A stretch of DNA of 16,738 nt, from the NCBI GenBank assembly GCA_900550475.1, contig URSA01000025.1, positions 1 to 16,738 on the forward strand, written 5' to 3'. The DNA comes from an uncultured Lachnospiraceae bacterium. GTDB taxonomy: Bacteria > Bacillota > Clostridia > Lachnospirales > Lachnospiraceae. Each line of letters starts with the position of its first letter. The first letter of the stretch is position 1. Under the pieces are notes generated by a model that was not told where the DNA came from, ran no database searches, and saw nothing but the letters and a program-made list of their open reading frames with translations. Below, piece after piece: positions 6,926-14,514 of this stretch. The translations under genes and the position numbers were made by a program.

Positions 6926-6973
6926 CGGCTGTAAAGGCGGTTGCAAAAGACGTGTGCAGAAATGGAGAGAAAA

Positions 6974-8434
6974 ATGGAACGAATGAGCAGAGTGCTTAGC
7001 AACAAGAAAGAGAGACCTGTCAAGGTCGTACAGTTTGGAGAGGGCAATTTCCTCCGCGGATTTGTGGATTACATGATCGACATTGCAAATGAGAAGGGAA
7101 AGTTTGACGGCGACATCGTGCTGATCAAACCCATCGAGTTCGGCAATCTGACCATGTTCCATGAGCAGGACTGCCAGTACACGGTGTCCTTAAGAGGAAT
7201 CGTGGACGGCGAGCCCAAGGTTTTGAACCGTGTGATCACCAGCGTTGCGGATGCGGTGGACGCATACCGGGAATATCAGAAGTACAGCGACCTTGCCAAG
7301 ATCGACACCCTGCGCTTTGTGGTATCCAACACGACGGAGGCAGGCATTGTTTTCGATGATACGGACAAAATGGAATATGAACCTCCCAAGACTTTCCCCG
7401 GAAAGTTGACCAAATTCTTATATACGAGATATACTCATTTTAACGGTGCTATGGACAAGGGGCTTGTGATGCTTCCCGTGGAGCTGATCGACGACAACGG
7501 CATTATGTTAAAGAAGTGCGTGATGCAGTTTATCGAGCTGTGGGGTCTGGGCGAAGGCTTCCGCAAATGGGTGGACGAGGCATGTGTATTTACCTCCACG
7601 CTGGTTGACCGCATCATCACCGGCTATCCGAGAGCGGAGGAGCAGGAGATCTGGGAGAGCCTTGGATATGAGGATCACCTGATCGTGACCGGCGAGCCGT
7701 TCGCACTCTGGGTAATCGAGAGCGCAAAGGATATCAGCGGCGAGCTGTCCCTGCCTGATGCGGGACTTCCGGTTATCTTTACTGACAACCAGAAGCCTTA
7801 CAAGCAGCGCAAGGTGCGTATCTTAAACGGCGCGCACACCTCTTTTGTGCTGGCTTCCTATCTGGCAGGCAACGACATTGTGCTGGAGTCCATGGAAGAT
7901 GCGGACATCAAGAACTTTATGATGAAGACCATCTTTGACGAGGTGATTCCCACCCTGACCCTTCCCAGGAAGGATCTGGAGGACTTTGCGGAGGCAGTGA
8001 TCACCCGTTTCAACAATCCGTATGTAAAGCATGCGCTTTTGTCCATCTCCTTAAATTCCGTTTCCAAGTGGCGCGCAAGATGTCTGCCCAGTCTTCTGGG
8101 ATATGTGGAGAAGTACGGCAAGCTGCCCGTGCATCTGACCTTCTCCATCGCAGCACTGATGGCGTTCTACACCGGATCCGAGATCCGTGACAAGGCGTTG
8201 ATCGGACACAGAAACGGTCAGGAATACAACATCATGGATGATGCAAAGGTGCTGGAGTTCTTCAAGGGGTACAGCGGCAAGGATACGAGAACCTTCGTGG
8301 AGGCTTATCTGTCAGACGAGGAGTTCCACGGACAGGATCTGACGAAGATCGCAGGGCTTACGGATGCGGTCTGCGGCTATCTGGATGATATCAAGGCAAA
8401 CGGTATGAGGGCGGCATTATGCAAGACTTTATAA
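6974..8434 (+). CDS. uxaB: Tagaturonate reductase (altronate oxidoreductase)
   Basis: NADH-dependent reduction of tagaturonate to altronate, the second step of galacturonate breakdown. The 486-residue product fits the UxaB branch of the mannitol dehydrogenase family. It has the N-terminal Rossmann motif QFGEGNFLRGF (20-30), the segment VVSNTTEAGI, and the catalytic KVRILNGAHT (K280, N285, H288), matching the family's K-x4-N-x2-H pattern. The ATG at 6974 is chosen because GGAG (6964-6967) lies 6 nt upstream; an in-frame TTG at 6941 and ATG at 6962 have no better site. It is first in the rightward operon, under a strong promoter with an operator on the start point. Its last 16 nt overlap uxaA, implying translational coupling. 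Confidence 0.94.
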   Translation: MERMSRVLSNKKERPVKVVQFGEGNFLRGFVDYMIDIANEKGKFDGDIVLIKPIEFGNLTMFHEQDCQYTVSLRGIVDGEPKVLNRVITSVADAVDAYREYQKYSDLAKIDTLRFVVSNTTEAGIVFDDTDKMEYEPPKTFPGKLTKFLYTRYTHFNGAMDKGLVMLPVELIDDNGIMLKKCVMQFIELWGLGEGFRKWVDEACVFTSTLVDRIITGYPRAEEQEIWESLGYEDHLIVTGEPFALWVIESAKDISGELSLPDAGLPVIFTDNQKPYKQRKVRILNGAHTSFVLASYLAGNDIVLESMEDADIKNFMMKTIFDEVIPTLTLPRKDLEDFAEAVITRFNNPYVKHALLSISLNSVSKWRARCLPSLLGYVEKYGKLPVHLTFSIAALMAFYTGSEIRDKALIGHRNGQEYNIMDDAKVLEFFKGYSGKDTRTFVEAYLSDEEFHGQDLTKIAGLTDAVCGYLDDIKANGMRAALCKTL

Positions 8435-9912
8435 AGATAAACGAGCGCGACAATGTGATCGTGGCGCTGAATCCGATTCCTGCGGGGACTGAGCTTTCCG
8501 TCCCCGCAGAGGGCGGCACTGTCAAGGTGACGGCGCGGGAGGAGATTCCCGCGGGACATAAGATGGCGATCAAGGAGATCCCCGCAGGCGGCGAGGTGAT
8601 CAAATACGGCTTCCGCATCGGAAACACCAAGGAGGATATCCCTTGCGGCGCATGGATCCACACGCACAATGTAAAGACGGCGCTGGGCGATCTTTTAACC
8701 TACTCCTACGAACCCGTGGACACGGCGCAGGAGAAGCAGCCGGAGCGCACCTTTATGGGATTTGAGCGGAAGGACGGCAGAGTCGGCGTCCGCAACGAGA
8801 TATGGGTCGTTCCCACGGTGGGCTGTGTGAACAATGTTGCCACGGCGATCGCGAAGCAGGCAAATGCATTTGCGGAGGGCAGTGTGGAGGAAGTGATCGC
8901 GTTTCCCCACCCTTACGGCTGTTCCCAGATGGGGGACGATCAGGAACACACAAGAACCATTCTGGCGGATCTGATCCGGCATCCCAACGCCGGCGGTGTG
9001 CTGGTGCTGGGGCTCGGCTGTGAAAACAGCAATATCGACGTGCTGAAGGAGTATATCGGCGAGTACGATCCCGAGCGCGTGAAGTTTCTGGTGGCACAGG
9101 AGAGCGAGGATGAGATCGCGGACGGCGTAGAGCTCTGCCGTGAGCTGATCCACAATGCGGCGGGCGATGTGCGCACACCGGTTGGCACAGGCAGGCTGGT
9201 CATCGGCATGAAATGCGGCGGCAGCGACGGCCTTTCCGGCATTACGGCAAACCCGCTGGTGGGAAGATTTTCCGATCTGCTTACCGCACAGGGCGGCACC
9301 ACGATCCTGACGGAGGTGCCCGAGATGTTCGGCGCGGAGACGCTTTTGATGAACCGCTGCGAGAACGAGGAATTGTTTGAAAAGACGGTGGATCTGATCA
9401 ATGATTTCAAGAATTATTTTAAGAGCCACAACCAGACCATATATGAAAATCCTTCGCCCGGCAACAAGAAGGGCGGCATTTCCACACTGGAGGACAAGTC
9501 TCTGGGCTGTACCCAGAAGTCGGGCAGCTCTGCGGTGAAGGGTGTGCTTGCCTACGGCGAGCGCGTAAAGACGCACGGTCTGAATCTTCTGAGCGCACCG
9601 GGAAATGATCTGGTGGCGGCGACAGCGCTGGCGGCAGCAGGCGCACAGATCGTCCTGTTCACCACAGGCAGGGGAACGCCTTTCGCATCCCCGGTTCCCA
9701 CGGTGAAGATCGCAACCAACTCCAGACTGGCGGGAAAGAAAACCGGCTGGATCGACTTCAACGCGGGCGTGCTGGTGGAGGACGCGGATCAGAATGCGGT
9801 GACGCAGCAGTTTTTTGATTATGTGCTGGAAGTTGCATCCGGCAAGAAGGTGCGCAGCGAGGAAGCGGGCTTCCACGATATGGCGATCTTCAAGCAGGGT
9901 GTGACGCTTTAA
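8419..9912 (+). CDS. uxaA: Altronate dehydratase
   Basis: Dehydrates D-altronate to 2-keto-3-deoxy-D-gluconate, third step of the pathway. The 497 residues match UxaA (about 495). Residues 1-100 form the SAF domain with HTHN (81-84); the main domain carries GFERKDGRVGVRNEIWVVP (114-132), PHPYGCSQMGDD, LGCENSN, GMKCGGSDGLSGITANPLVG and LEDKSLGCTQKSG, whose cysteines and glycines are typical of this iron-dependent dehydratase family. The start overlaps uxaB by 16 nt with GAGGG 7 nt upstream. The KDG made here needs a kinase and an aldolase that are not in this window. Confidence 0.96.
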   Translation: MQDFIKINERDNVIVALNPIPAGTELSVPAEGGTVKVTAREEIPAGHKMAIKEIPAGGEVIKYGFRIGNTKEDIPCGAWIHTHNVKTALGDLLTYSYEPVDTAQEKQPERTFMGFERKDGRVGVRNEIWVVPTVGCVNNVATAIAKQANAFAEGSVEEVIAFPHPYGCSQMGDDQEHTRTILADLIRHPNAGGVLVLGLGCENSNIDVLKEYIGEYDPERVKFLVAQESEDEIADGVELCRELIHNAAGDVRTPVGTGRLVIGMKCGGSDGLSGITANPLVGRFSDLLTAQGGTTILTEVPEMFGAETLLMNRCENEELFEKTVDLINDFKNYFKSHNQTIYENPSPGNKKGGISTLEDKSLGCTQKSGSSAVKGVLAYGERVKTHGLNLLSAPGNDLVAATALAAAGAQIVLFTTGRGTPFASPVPTVKIATNSRLAGKKTGWIDFNAGVLVEDADQNAVTQQFFDYVLEVASGKKVRSEEAGFHDMAIFKQGVTL

Positions 9913-9941
9913 AGAACAGATACCGGAAAGGACGGAGCAAC

Positions 9942-10322
9942 ATGGACGTATGCACAACAGAGCAGCTTTGCAGTCTCCTTGTACAGACGGAGCAGGAGTA
10001 CAGCACGGAGCACATGGCAGAGGTTCTTGCAAAGCTTTTGGAGGCACTTGCGGAACGAAGCCCCCAGATCTATGAGAAATTCCGTGAAATACAGGATTTG
10101 CTGCGCAGGGCGGCGGCTGTTTTTACAAAAAAGGAGCAGATCGTCATGGCGCAGTTTCCCGCACCGCACATAAAACAGTGCGCGGGGACGGACACACAGG
10201 CGCTGAAAAGGGCGGGCGAGACGCTTTTGCGTGCATGTGAGGAAGGCTTTTTGTCCGAAGAACGTTACGGCGTTATGGCGCGGGAACTTGCGGAGGAAAA
10301 AACATCATGGAAAGCAGACTGA
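9942..10322 (+). CDS. Small unknown protein in the pectin operon
   Basis: A 126-residue protein I do not recognise. It appears mostly helical (long runs such as MAEVLAKLLEALAERS and YEKFREIQDLLRRAAAVF at 25-61), has cysteines at 4, 10, 80 and 99, and no signal peptide or membrane segment, so it is probably cytosolic. GGAG lies 4 nt, and AAAGGA 9 nt, before the ATG. The gap to uxaA is 29 bp and its last 16 nt overlap the polygalacturonase gene, so it is translated within the operon. Codon use resembles its neighbours and no shadow frame is better. Context suggests a role with oligogalacturonide or uronate use, perhaps as a partner of the GH28 enzyme, but no function is assigned. Confidence 0.75.
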   Translation: MDVCTTEQLCSLLVQTEQEYSTEHMAEVLAKLLEALAERSPQIYEKFREIQDLLRRAAAVFTKKEQIVMAQFPAPHIKQCAGTDTQALKRAGETLLRACEEGFLSEERYGVMARELAEEKTSWKAD

Positions 10323-11863
10323 TTTTGCGCACGGCGAGAAGTGCGACGATCGAGATAGAGGACGGGGGCAGGTATTTTACCGAAAAGCCCTACCAGATAT
10401 ATGTAAATGATGAGTTCTACGGCGAGACCGGGCAGACGATCACGGGCATTTTCCGCCTCAGTCCGGACACGGATTACCGGGTGGGGATCCGGGACGGAGG
10501 GCAGACGCTCTCCGAGGTGAGCTTTACCACGGAGCATGAATTTGTGACGCTGAACGTGCGCGATTTCGGCGCAAAGGGCGACGGCGCACAGGATGATACC
10601 CCCTATATCCAGGCGGCGGTCATGGCGTGCCCGAAAAAGGGCAGGGTGCTGATCCCGGAGGGTGTCTACTGCATCAAGAGCCTTTTTTTGAAGAGCCATC
10701 TGCGGCTGGAGCTTGCAAAGGGCGCGGTGCTGTCCGCCGATACGGACAGGGCGGCATTCCCCGTATTCCCCGGCGTGATCGAGGGCTGTGACGGCGAGGA
10801 GGAGTACTGTCTCGGCACATGGGAGGGAAATCCGCTGCCCATGTTTTCCGGCATCCTCTGCGGCGTGGGCGTGGAGGATGTGATCCTCTACGGCGAGGGC
10901 GTGGTGGACGGAAACGCCTCCAGGGAAAACTGGTGGAAGGATCCAAAGGTGATGCGGACGGCATTCAGACCGAGGCTCTTTTTCCTGCACGGAAGCAAAG
11001 ATGTGACCCTGCAGGGGCTGACCTTCCAGAACTCACCCTCATGGACGCTGCATCCCTTTTTCAGCAGCAATCTGCGCTTTGTGGGCGTGACGGTGAAGAA
11101 CCCTTCCGATTCGCCCAACACGGACGGACTGGATCCGGAATCCTGCAAGGATGTGGAAATTCTCGGCGTTCGCTTCTCGCTGGGAGACGACTGCATCGCC
11201 GTGAAATCCGGGAAGATCTACATGGGCAGAAAATACAAGACGCCCTGCGAGAATCTGCATGTGAGACAGTGCCTGATGGAGAACGGCCACGGCGCGGTCA
11301 CGGTGGGAAGCGAGATGGCGGGCGGCGTGAAGAATATGGTGGTGGAGGATTGTCTGTTCCGGCACACGGACAGAGGGCTACGCATCAAGACCCGCAGAGG
11401 GCGCGGAAGGGATGCGGTGCTGGACGGCATCGTATTCCGCAACCTGACTTTGCAGGACGTGATGACACCGCTGGTGGTCAACAGCTTCTATTTCTGTGAT
11501 CCCGACGGCAGGAGCGAATATGTGCAGAGCAGGGAGTGCTATCCGGCGGATGAGCGCACCCCTCTGATCAAGAGACTGGTGTTTGAAAATATGGACTGCT
11601 CGGACTGCCATGTGGCGGCGGCTTATTTTGAGGGGCTGCCGGAGGCTAAGATTGAGGAGCTGGTGCTGCGGAATGTGCGGGTGCGTTATGCGGCAAAACC
11701 CAAGTGCGACGTTCCCGCCATGTCCCTCGGCGTGGAAAAACAGAGCAGGAGCGGTCTGTTTGCGGGCAATGTAAAACGGCTTGTCTTAGAGCATGTGGAC
11801 ATAGAAGGGCAGGAGGGCGAAGCCATTCTGCTAAGCGGCGTTGAGGAGTGCGTGCGCGGATAA
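10307..11863 (+). CDS. GH28 polygalacturonase, cytosolic exo-type
   Basis: Glycoside hydrolase family 28 enzyme that hydrolyses alpha-1,4 bonds of (oligo)galacturonate. It has 518 residues: an N-terminal beta-rich module (about 1-80, fibronectin-III-like), then the right-handed beta-helix opening with VRDFGAKGDGAQDDT (84-98). All GH28 signatures are present: NTDG (271-274), GDDC (293-296), GHG (327-329) and RIK (359-361). No signal peptide is seen, so it should act in the cytosol on imported oligomers, releasing galacturonate for UxaC. The N-terminal module plus beta-helix resembles exo-polygalacturonases more than secreted endo-enzymes. The start has GGAGG 10 nt upstream and overlaps the small upstream gene by 16 nt. 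Specificity for unsaturated or decorated ends cannot be read. Confidence 0.92.
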   Translation: MESRLILRTARSATIEIEDGGRYFTEKPYQIYVNDEFYGETGQTITGIFRLSPDTDYRVGIRDGGQTLSEVSFTTEHEFVTLNVRDFGAKGDGAQDDTPYIQAAVMACPKKGRVLIPEGVYCIKSLFLKSHLRLELAKGAVLSADTDRAAFPVFPGVIEGCDGEEEYCLGTWEGNPLPMFSGILCGVGVEDVILYGEGVVDGNASRENWWKDPKVMRTAFRPRLFFLHGSKDVTLQGLTFQNSPSWTLHPFFSSNLRFVGVTVKNPSDSPNTDGLDPESCKDVEILGVRFSLGDDCIAVKSGKIYMGRKYKTPCENLHVRQCLMENGHGAVTVGSEMAGGVKNMVVEDCLFRHTDRGLRIKTRRGRGRDAVLDGIVFRNLTLQDVMTPLVVNSFYFCDPDGRSEYVQSRECYPADERTPLIKRLVFENMDCSDCHVAAAYFEGLPEAKIEELVLRNVRVRYAAKPKCDVPAMSLGVEKQSRSGLFAGNVKRLVLEHVDIEGQEGEAILLSGVEECVRG

Positions 11864-11880
11864 GGACACGGGAGGAGCAT

Positions 11881-12738
11881 ATGCAGTTAGGAATCAGATT
11901 GCACGACATCAAAAAACTTCCCTTTGAGGAGCGCATTAAAGAGGCGCATGAGCTTGGTTTCTCCTGCGGACATCTGGCGCTTGGCAAGGTGATCACGGAG
12001 TTTTCCACGGACGACGGGGCACTCACGCCGGGACTTGCCGCTTATGTCAGGAAGGTGTTTGAGAAAAACGAGGTGGACATCGCGGTGCTCGGCTGTTATT
12101 TAAACCTCGCGAATCCGAACCCGGAGAAGCTAAAGCAGATCACGCACCGGTATCTTGCGCATATCCGCTTTGCCTCGCTGCTCGGCTGCGGCGTGGTGGG
12201 GACGGAGACGGGCGCGCCCAATGAGACCTACACGGCGGTGCCGGAGTGCCACGGGGAGGAGGCACTTGCCACCTTCATCGACAATCTGCGCCCAGTGGCA
12301 GCCTACGCGGAGAAGATGGGCGTGATCCTCGCCATTGAGCCTGTTTGGAAGCATATTGTATACAGTCCCGCAAGGGCGAGGGAGGTGCTTGACGCCATCG
12401 GCTCGCCGAATTTGCAGATCATTTTTGACCCGGTCAATCTGCTGGGCGTGGAAAACCATGAAAACCGGACAGAGATCATCCGGGAAGCAATCGACCTTTT
12501 GGGAGAAGATATTGCCATGATCCACATTAAGGATTATAATGTGGAGGACGGCAGACTGGTGTCCGTGGGAGCCGGGCTTGGCAATATGGATTATACGGAT
12601 ATTCTCCGCTTTATCGCAGAGAGAAAGCCCTACATACACGTGACGCTGGAAAATACCACGCCGGAGAACCATATCCGGTGCAGGGATTTTATATGGGAAA
12701 AATATGAAGAGCAACGCCGTCTGCTGAAAAGAGGATAG
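11881..12738 (+). CDS. Sugar phosphate isomerase/epimerase-like TIM barrel
   Basis: A 285-residue protein of the xylose-isomerase-like/AP-endonuclease-2 superfamily. The expected metal-binding set is visible: E153 in AIEP, D183 in FDPVN, H215 in MIHIKD and E257 in TLEN, the E-D-H-E order of sugar isomerases and epimerases. The substrate is unknown; its place after the polygalacturonase suggests an acidic sugar or a pectin side-chain sugar. The ATG at 11881 has GGAGG 5 nt upstream; an in-frame ATG at 11848 lies inside the GH28 gene and lacks similarity. Gaps of 17 bp before and 1 bp after place it firmly in the operon. Confidence 0.85.
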   Translation: MQLGIRLHDIKKLPFEERIKEAHELGFSCGHLALGKVITEFSTDDGALTPGLAAYVRKVFEKNEVDIAVLGCYLNLANPNPEKLKQITHRYLAHIRFASLLGCGVVGTETGAPNETYTAVPECHGEEALATFIDNLRPVAAYAEKMGVILAIEPVWKHIVYSPARAREVLDAIGSPNLQIIFDPVNLLGVENHENRTEIIREAIDLLGEDIAMIHIKDYNVEDGRLVSVGAGLGNMDYTDILRFIAERKPYIHVTLENTTPENHIRCRDFIWEKYEEQRRLLKRG

Positions 12739-12739
12739 C

Positions 12740-13495
12740 GTGAAAAAAGGTGCGATTATCAAGACAAAGGAGCAGATTGACGGCATCCGGGAGAGCGGCA
12801 GGGTAAACGACGCGGTGCTGGATGAGGTTGCTTCCAGAATTGCGGTGGGCATGACCACGGAGGAGATCAACCGGATCGTGGATGAGACCACAAGAAAGCT
12901 GGGCGGGATTCCTGCTCCGCTCAATTACGAGGGATTTCCCAAGAGTGTGTGTACCTCTATCAACGATCAGGTATGCCACGGGATTCCGTCGCCGGAGGTG
13001 GTGCTTCGGGACGGCGACATCATCAATGTGGATGTGACTACGATCTACAAGGGATATTATGCGGACGCCTCCAGAATGTTTCTGATGGGAAATGTGAGCC
13101 CGGAGAGAAAGCGTCTGGTGGAGGTGGCTAAGCAGTCCATCGAGGTCGGTCTGGCGGAGGTGCTGCCAGACAGGCATATCGGGGATCTGGGGCATGCCAT
13201 CAATGATTTTGCGAGAAAGAACGGTTATTCCGTGGTGGCTGAGGTTGGCGGACACGGCGTGGGCGTGGAGTTTCACGAGGAGCCGTTTGTCTGCTATGTG
13301 ACCAAGCGCGGCACGGGCATCTACTTAAAGCCGGGCATGGTGTTCACCATCGAGCCCATGATCAACATGGGAAAGCGCCATGTGGTGTTAGACGAGAATG
13401 ACTGGACGATCTGGACAAGGGACGGCAGCGACTCCGCACAGTGGGAGGTCACGGTCGCGGTCACGGAGCACAGTTACGAAATTCTGGCTCACTGA
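12740..13495 (+). CDS. map: Type I methionine aminopeptidase
   Basis: Removes the N-terminal methionine from nascent cytosolic proteins. The 251-residue product keeps the five dinuclear-metal ligands D98, D109, H172, E205 and E236, and the substrate histidines H80 and H179. The usual QFEHT block around the last ligand reads QWEVT, with valine for histidine. It starts with GTG, 1 bp after the preceding stop, with AGAGGA about 4 nt upstream, so expression is probably coupled. A housekeeping enzyme at the end of a pectin operon is unexpected; it is likely a second copy, since the essential map usually sits in the ribosomal protein cluster. It converges with, and overlaps by 7 nt, the AraC-type gene. 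Confidence 0.93.
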   Translation: MKKGAIIKTKEQIDGIRESGRVNDAVLDEVASRIAVGMTTEEINRIVDETTRKLGGIPAPLNYEGFPKSVCTSINDQVCHGIPSPEVVLRDGDIINVDVTTIYKGYYADASRMFLMGNVSPERKRLVEVAKQSIEVGLAEVLPDRHIGDLGHAINDFARKNGYSVVAEVGGHGVGVEFHEEPFVCYVTKRGTGIYLKPGMVFTIEPMINMGKRHVVLDENDWTIWTRDGSDSAQWEVTVAVTEHSYEILAH

Positions 13496-14343
13496 TGCGC
13501 ATTTTCCCTGCGGTAGCGCAGGGGAGAGCAGCCGTAGCTTTTCTCAAAGCAGCGGATAAAGTAGCTCACATTGTTAAAACCGGATTGCATGGCAGCCTCC
13601 GTTACGGAGAGATCGGTGTCCGCAAGCAGGCGGGCGGCGTTTTCCAGACGGAGGCTGTTGACATAATCGGTCAGGGTCATGCGGAAATTTTTTTTGAAAT
13701 ACCGGGAAAAATATTTTTCAGACAGGTGGAAGGTATCCGCCAGCTCCCGAAGGGAGAGCTTTTCCGTAAAATTATCCTGCAGATATTTCAGAATTTCCCG
13801 CTTCATGGCAAGGGCGGAATCGGCGGGAGGCAGCTTTTCGTAGCAGCCGTCCGTGTAGAGGGTATACAGAAGCTGCGCGCAGCAGATCTGCATGCCGAAC
13901 GCAAAGCCGGGAGTTTTATCGGTATACAAAAGAAGAAGACGGCGGACGATCCGGACGGCTTCTTTTTTTATGTGCTCCGGGATGCGGCGGCTTAGGAGCA
14001 GCCTGCCCTCGGAGAGCGGCAGATACAGCTCCTTTCCGGCACGCACCTGAAAGGAGGCGAAGCGCAGCGGAAAGACAAAGGCGTGGTAGCGCAGGGAATT
14101 CTCGTCCGAGCTCATGCCGTGGATCTCCCCGGGATTGACCCAGAACACATCCCCGGCCTGTCCTTCGTAGGAGGAGTCACCGATGGTGAGGGAGAGCTTT
14201 CCACGCTCGATATAGAGTACCTCGATCTCCTCATGCCAGTGCAGGGGGACGAGAAGCGTCGGGCGGACATGCTCCATGCGGTAGTATGCAAAGGGAAATT
14301 CTTTTGTTCCGTGTGAGACGGATTCGCGTGGGACAGCGTTCAT
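13489..14343 (-). CDS. AraC-family transcriptional regulator, cupin type
   Basis: A 284-residue regulator. The N-terminal cupin contains LHWHEEIEVLYIERG (34-48; H35, H37, E41) and GDVFWVNPGEIHG (64-76); the C-terminal AraC double helix-turn-helix spans about 185-280, with LSLRELADTFHLSEKYFSRYFK and TEAAMQSGFNNVSYFIRCFEK. The start at 14343 has AAAGGAG ending 5 nt upstream. It is divergent from the GH13 gene across a 171-bp gap and is the obvious candidate to control it, as such pairs usually do. Its 3' end overlaps map by 7 nt in the convergent direction. The inducer is probably a sugar; identity unknown. Confidence 0.9.
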   Translation of the reverse strand: MNAVPRESVSHGTKEFPFAYYRMEHVRPTLLVPLHWHEEIEVLYIERGKLSLTIGDSSYEGQAGDVFWVNPGEIHGMSSDENSLRYHAFVFPLRFASFQVRAGKELYLPLSEGRLLLSRRIPEHIKKEAVRIVRRLLLLYTDKTPGFAFGMQICCAQLLYTLYTDGCYEKLPPADSALAMKREILKYLQDNFTEKLSLRELADTFHLSEKYFSRYFKKNFRMTLTDYVNSLRLENAARLLADTDLSVTEAAMQSGFNNVSYFIRCFEKSYGCSPLRYRRENAHQ

Positions 14344-14373
14344 GTGGGCTCCTTTCTGTCTTGCTCTGTGGGG

Positions 14374-14382
14374 ATTATAACA
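14374..14382 (-). promoter_or_regulatory. Extended -10 promoter of the second AraC gene
   Basis: On the minus strand TGTTATAAT, a perfect TG-N-TATAAT extended -10, about 31 bp before the start codon. The -35 position is weak (TACTTT). Confidence 0.6.
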
Positions 14383-14400
14383 TAGTTTTCCGGTAAAAAG

Positions 14401-14463
14401 TAGAAATTGTGTTATTTTCTATGGGAAATAGTGCAAGACACGGAGAAAAAAGAGAGATACTAT
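14401..14463 (+). promoter_or_regulatory. Putative control region and promoter of the GH13 gene
   Basis: AAGACA (14435-14440), 17-bp spacer and TACTAT (14458-14463) form a weak sigma-A promoter, as expected for an activator-dependent gene. Just upstream are inverted motifs TAGAAA (14401-14406) / TTTCTA (14416-14421) and TATTTTC / GGAAATA (14413-14430), candidate binding sites for the divergent AraC-type regulator. Confidence 0.35.
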
Positions 14464-14514
14464 GACATTATCAGAAGAAGGTGAGCGGCGTGAACGCTCA
14501 GAACGGAGGTCAGT

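Noticed and set aside
8695..10047. Long minus-strand open frame opposite uxaA
   Set aside because: Shadow of a GC-rich gene; Cys/His/Arg-rich translation without family similarity, while the plus strand encodes intact uxaA.
13506..13523. 7-bp stem with 4-nt loop (CCCTGCG/CGCAGGG) after map, as terminator
   Set aside because: No T-tract follows it on either strand, and the bases encode the conserved C-terminus of the AraC-family gene.
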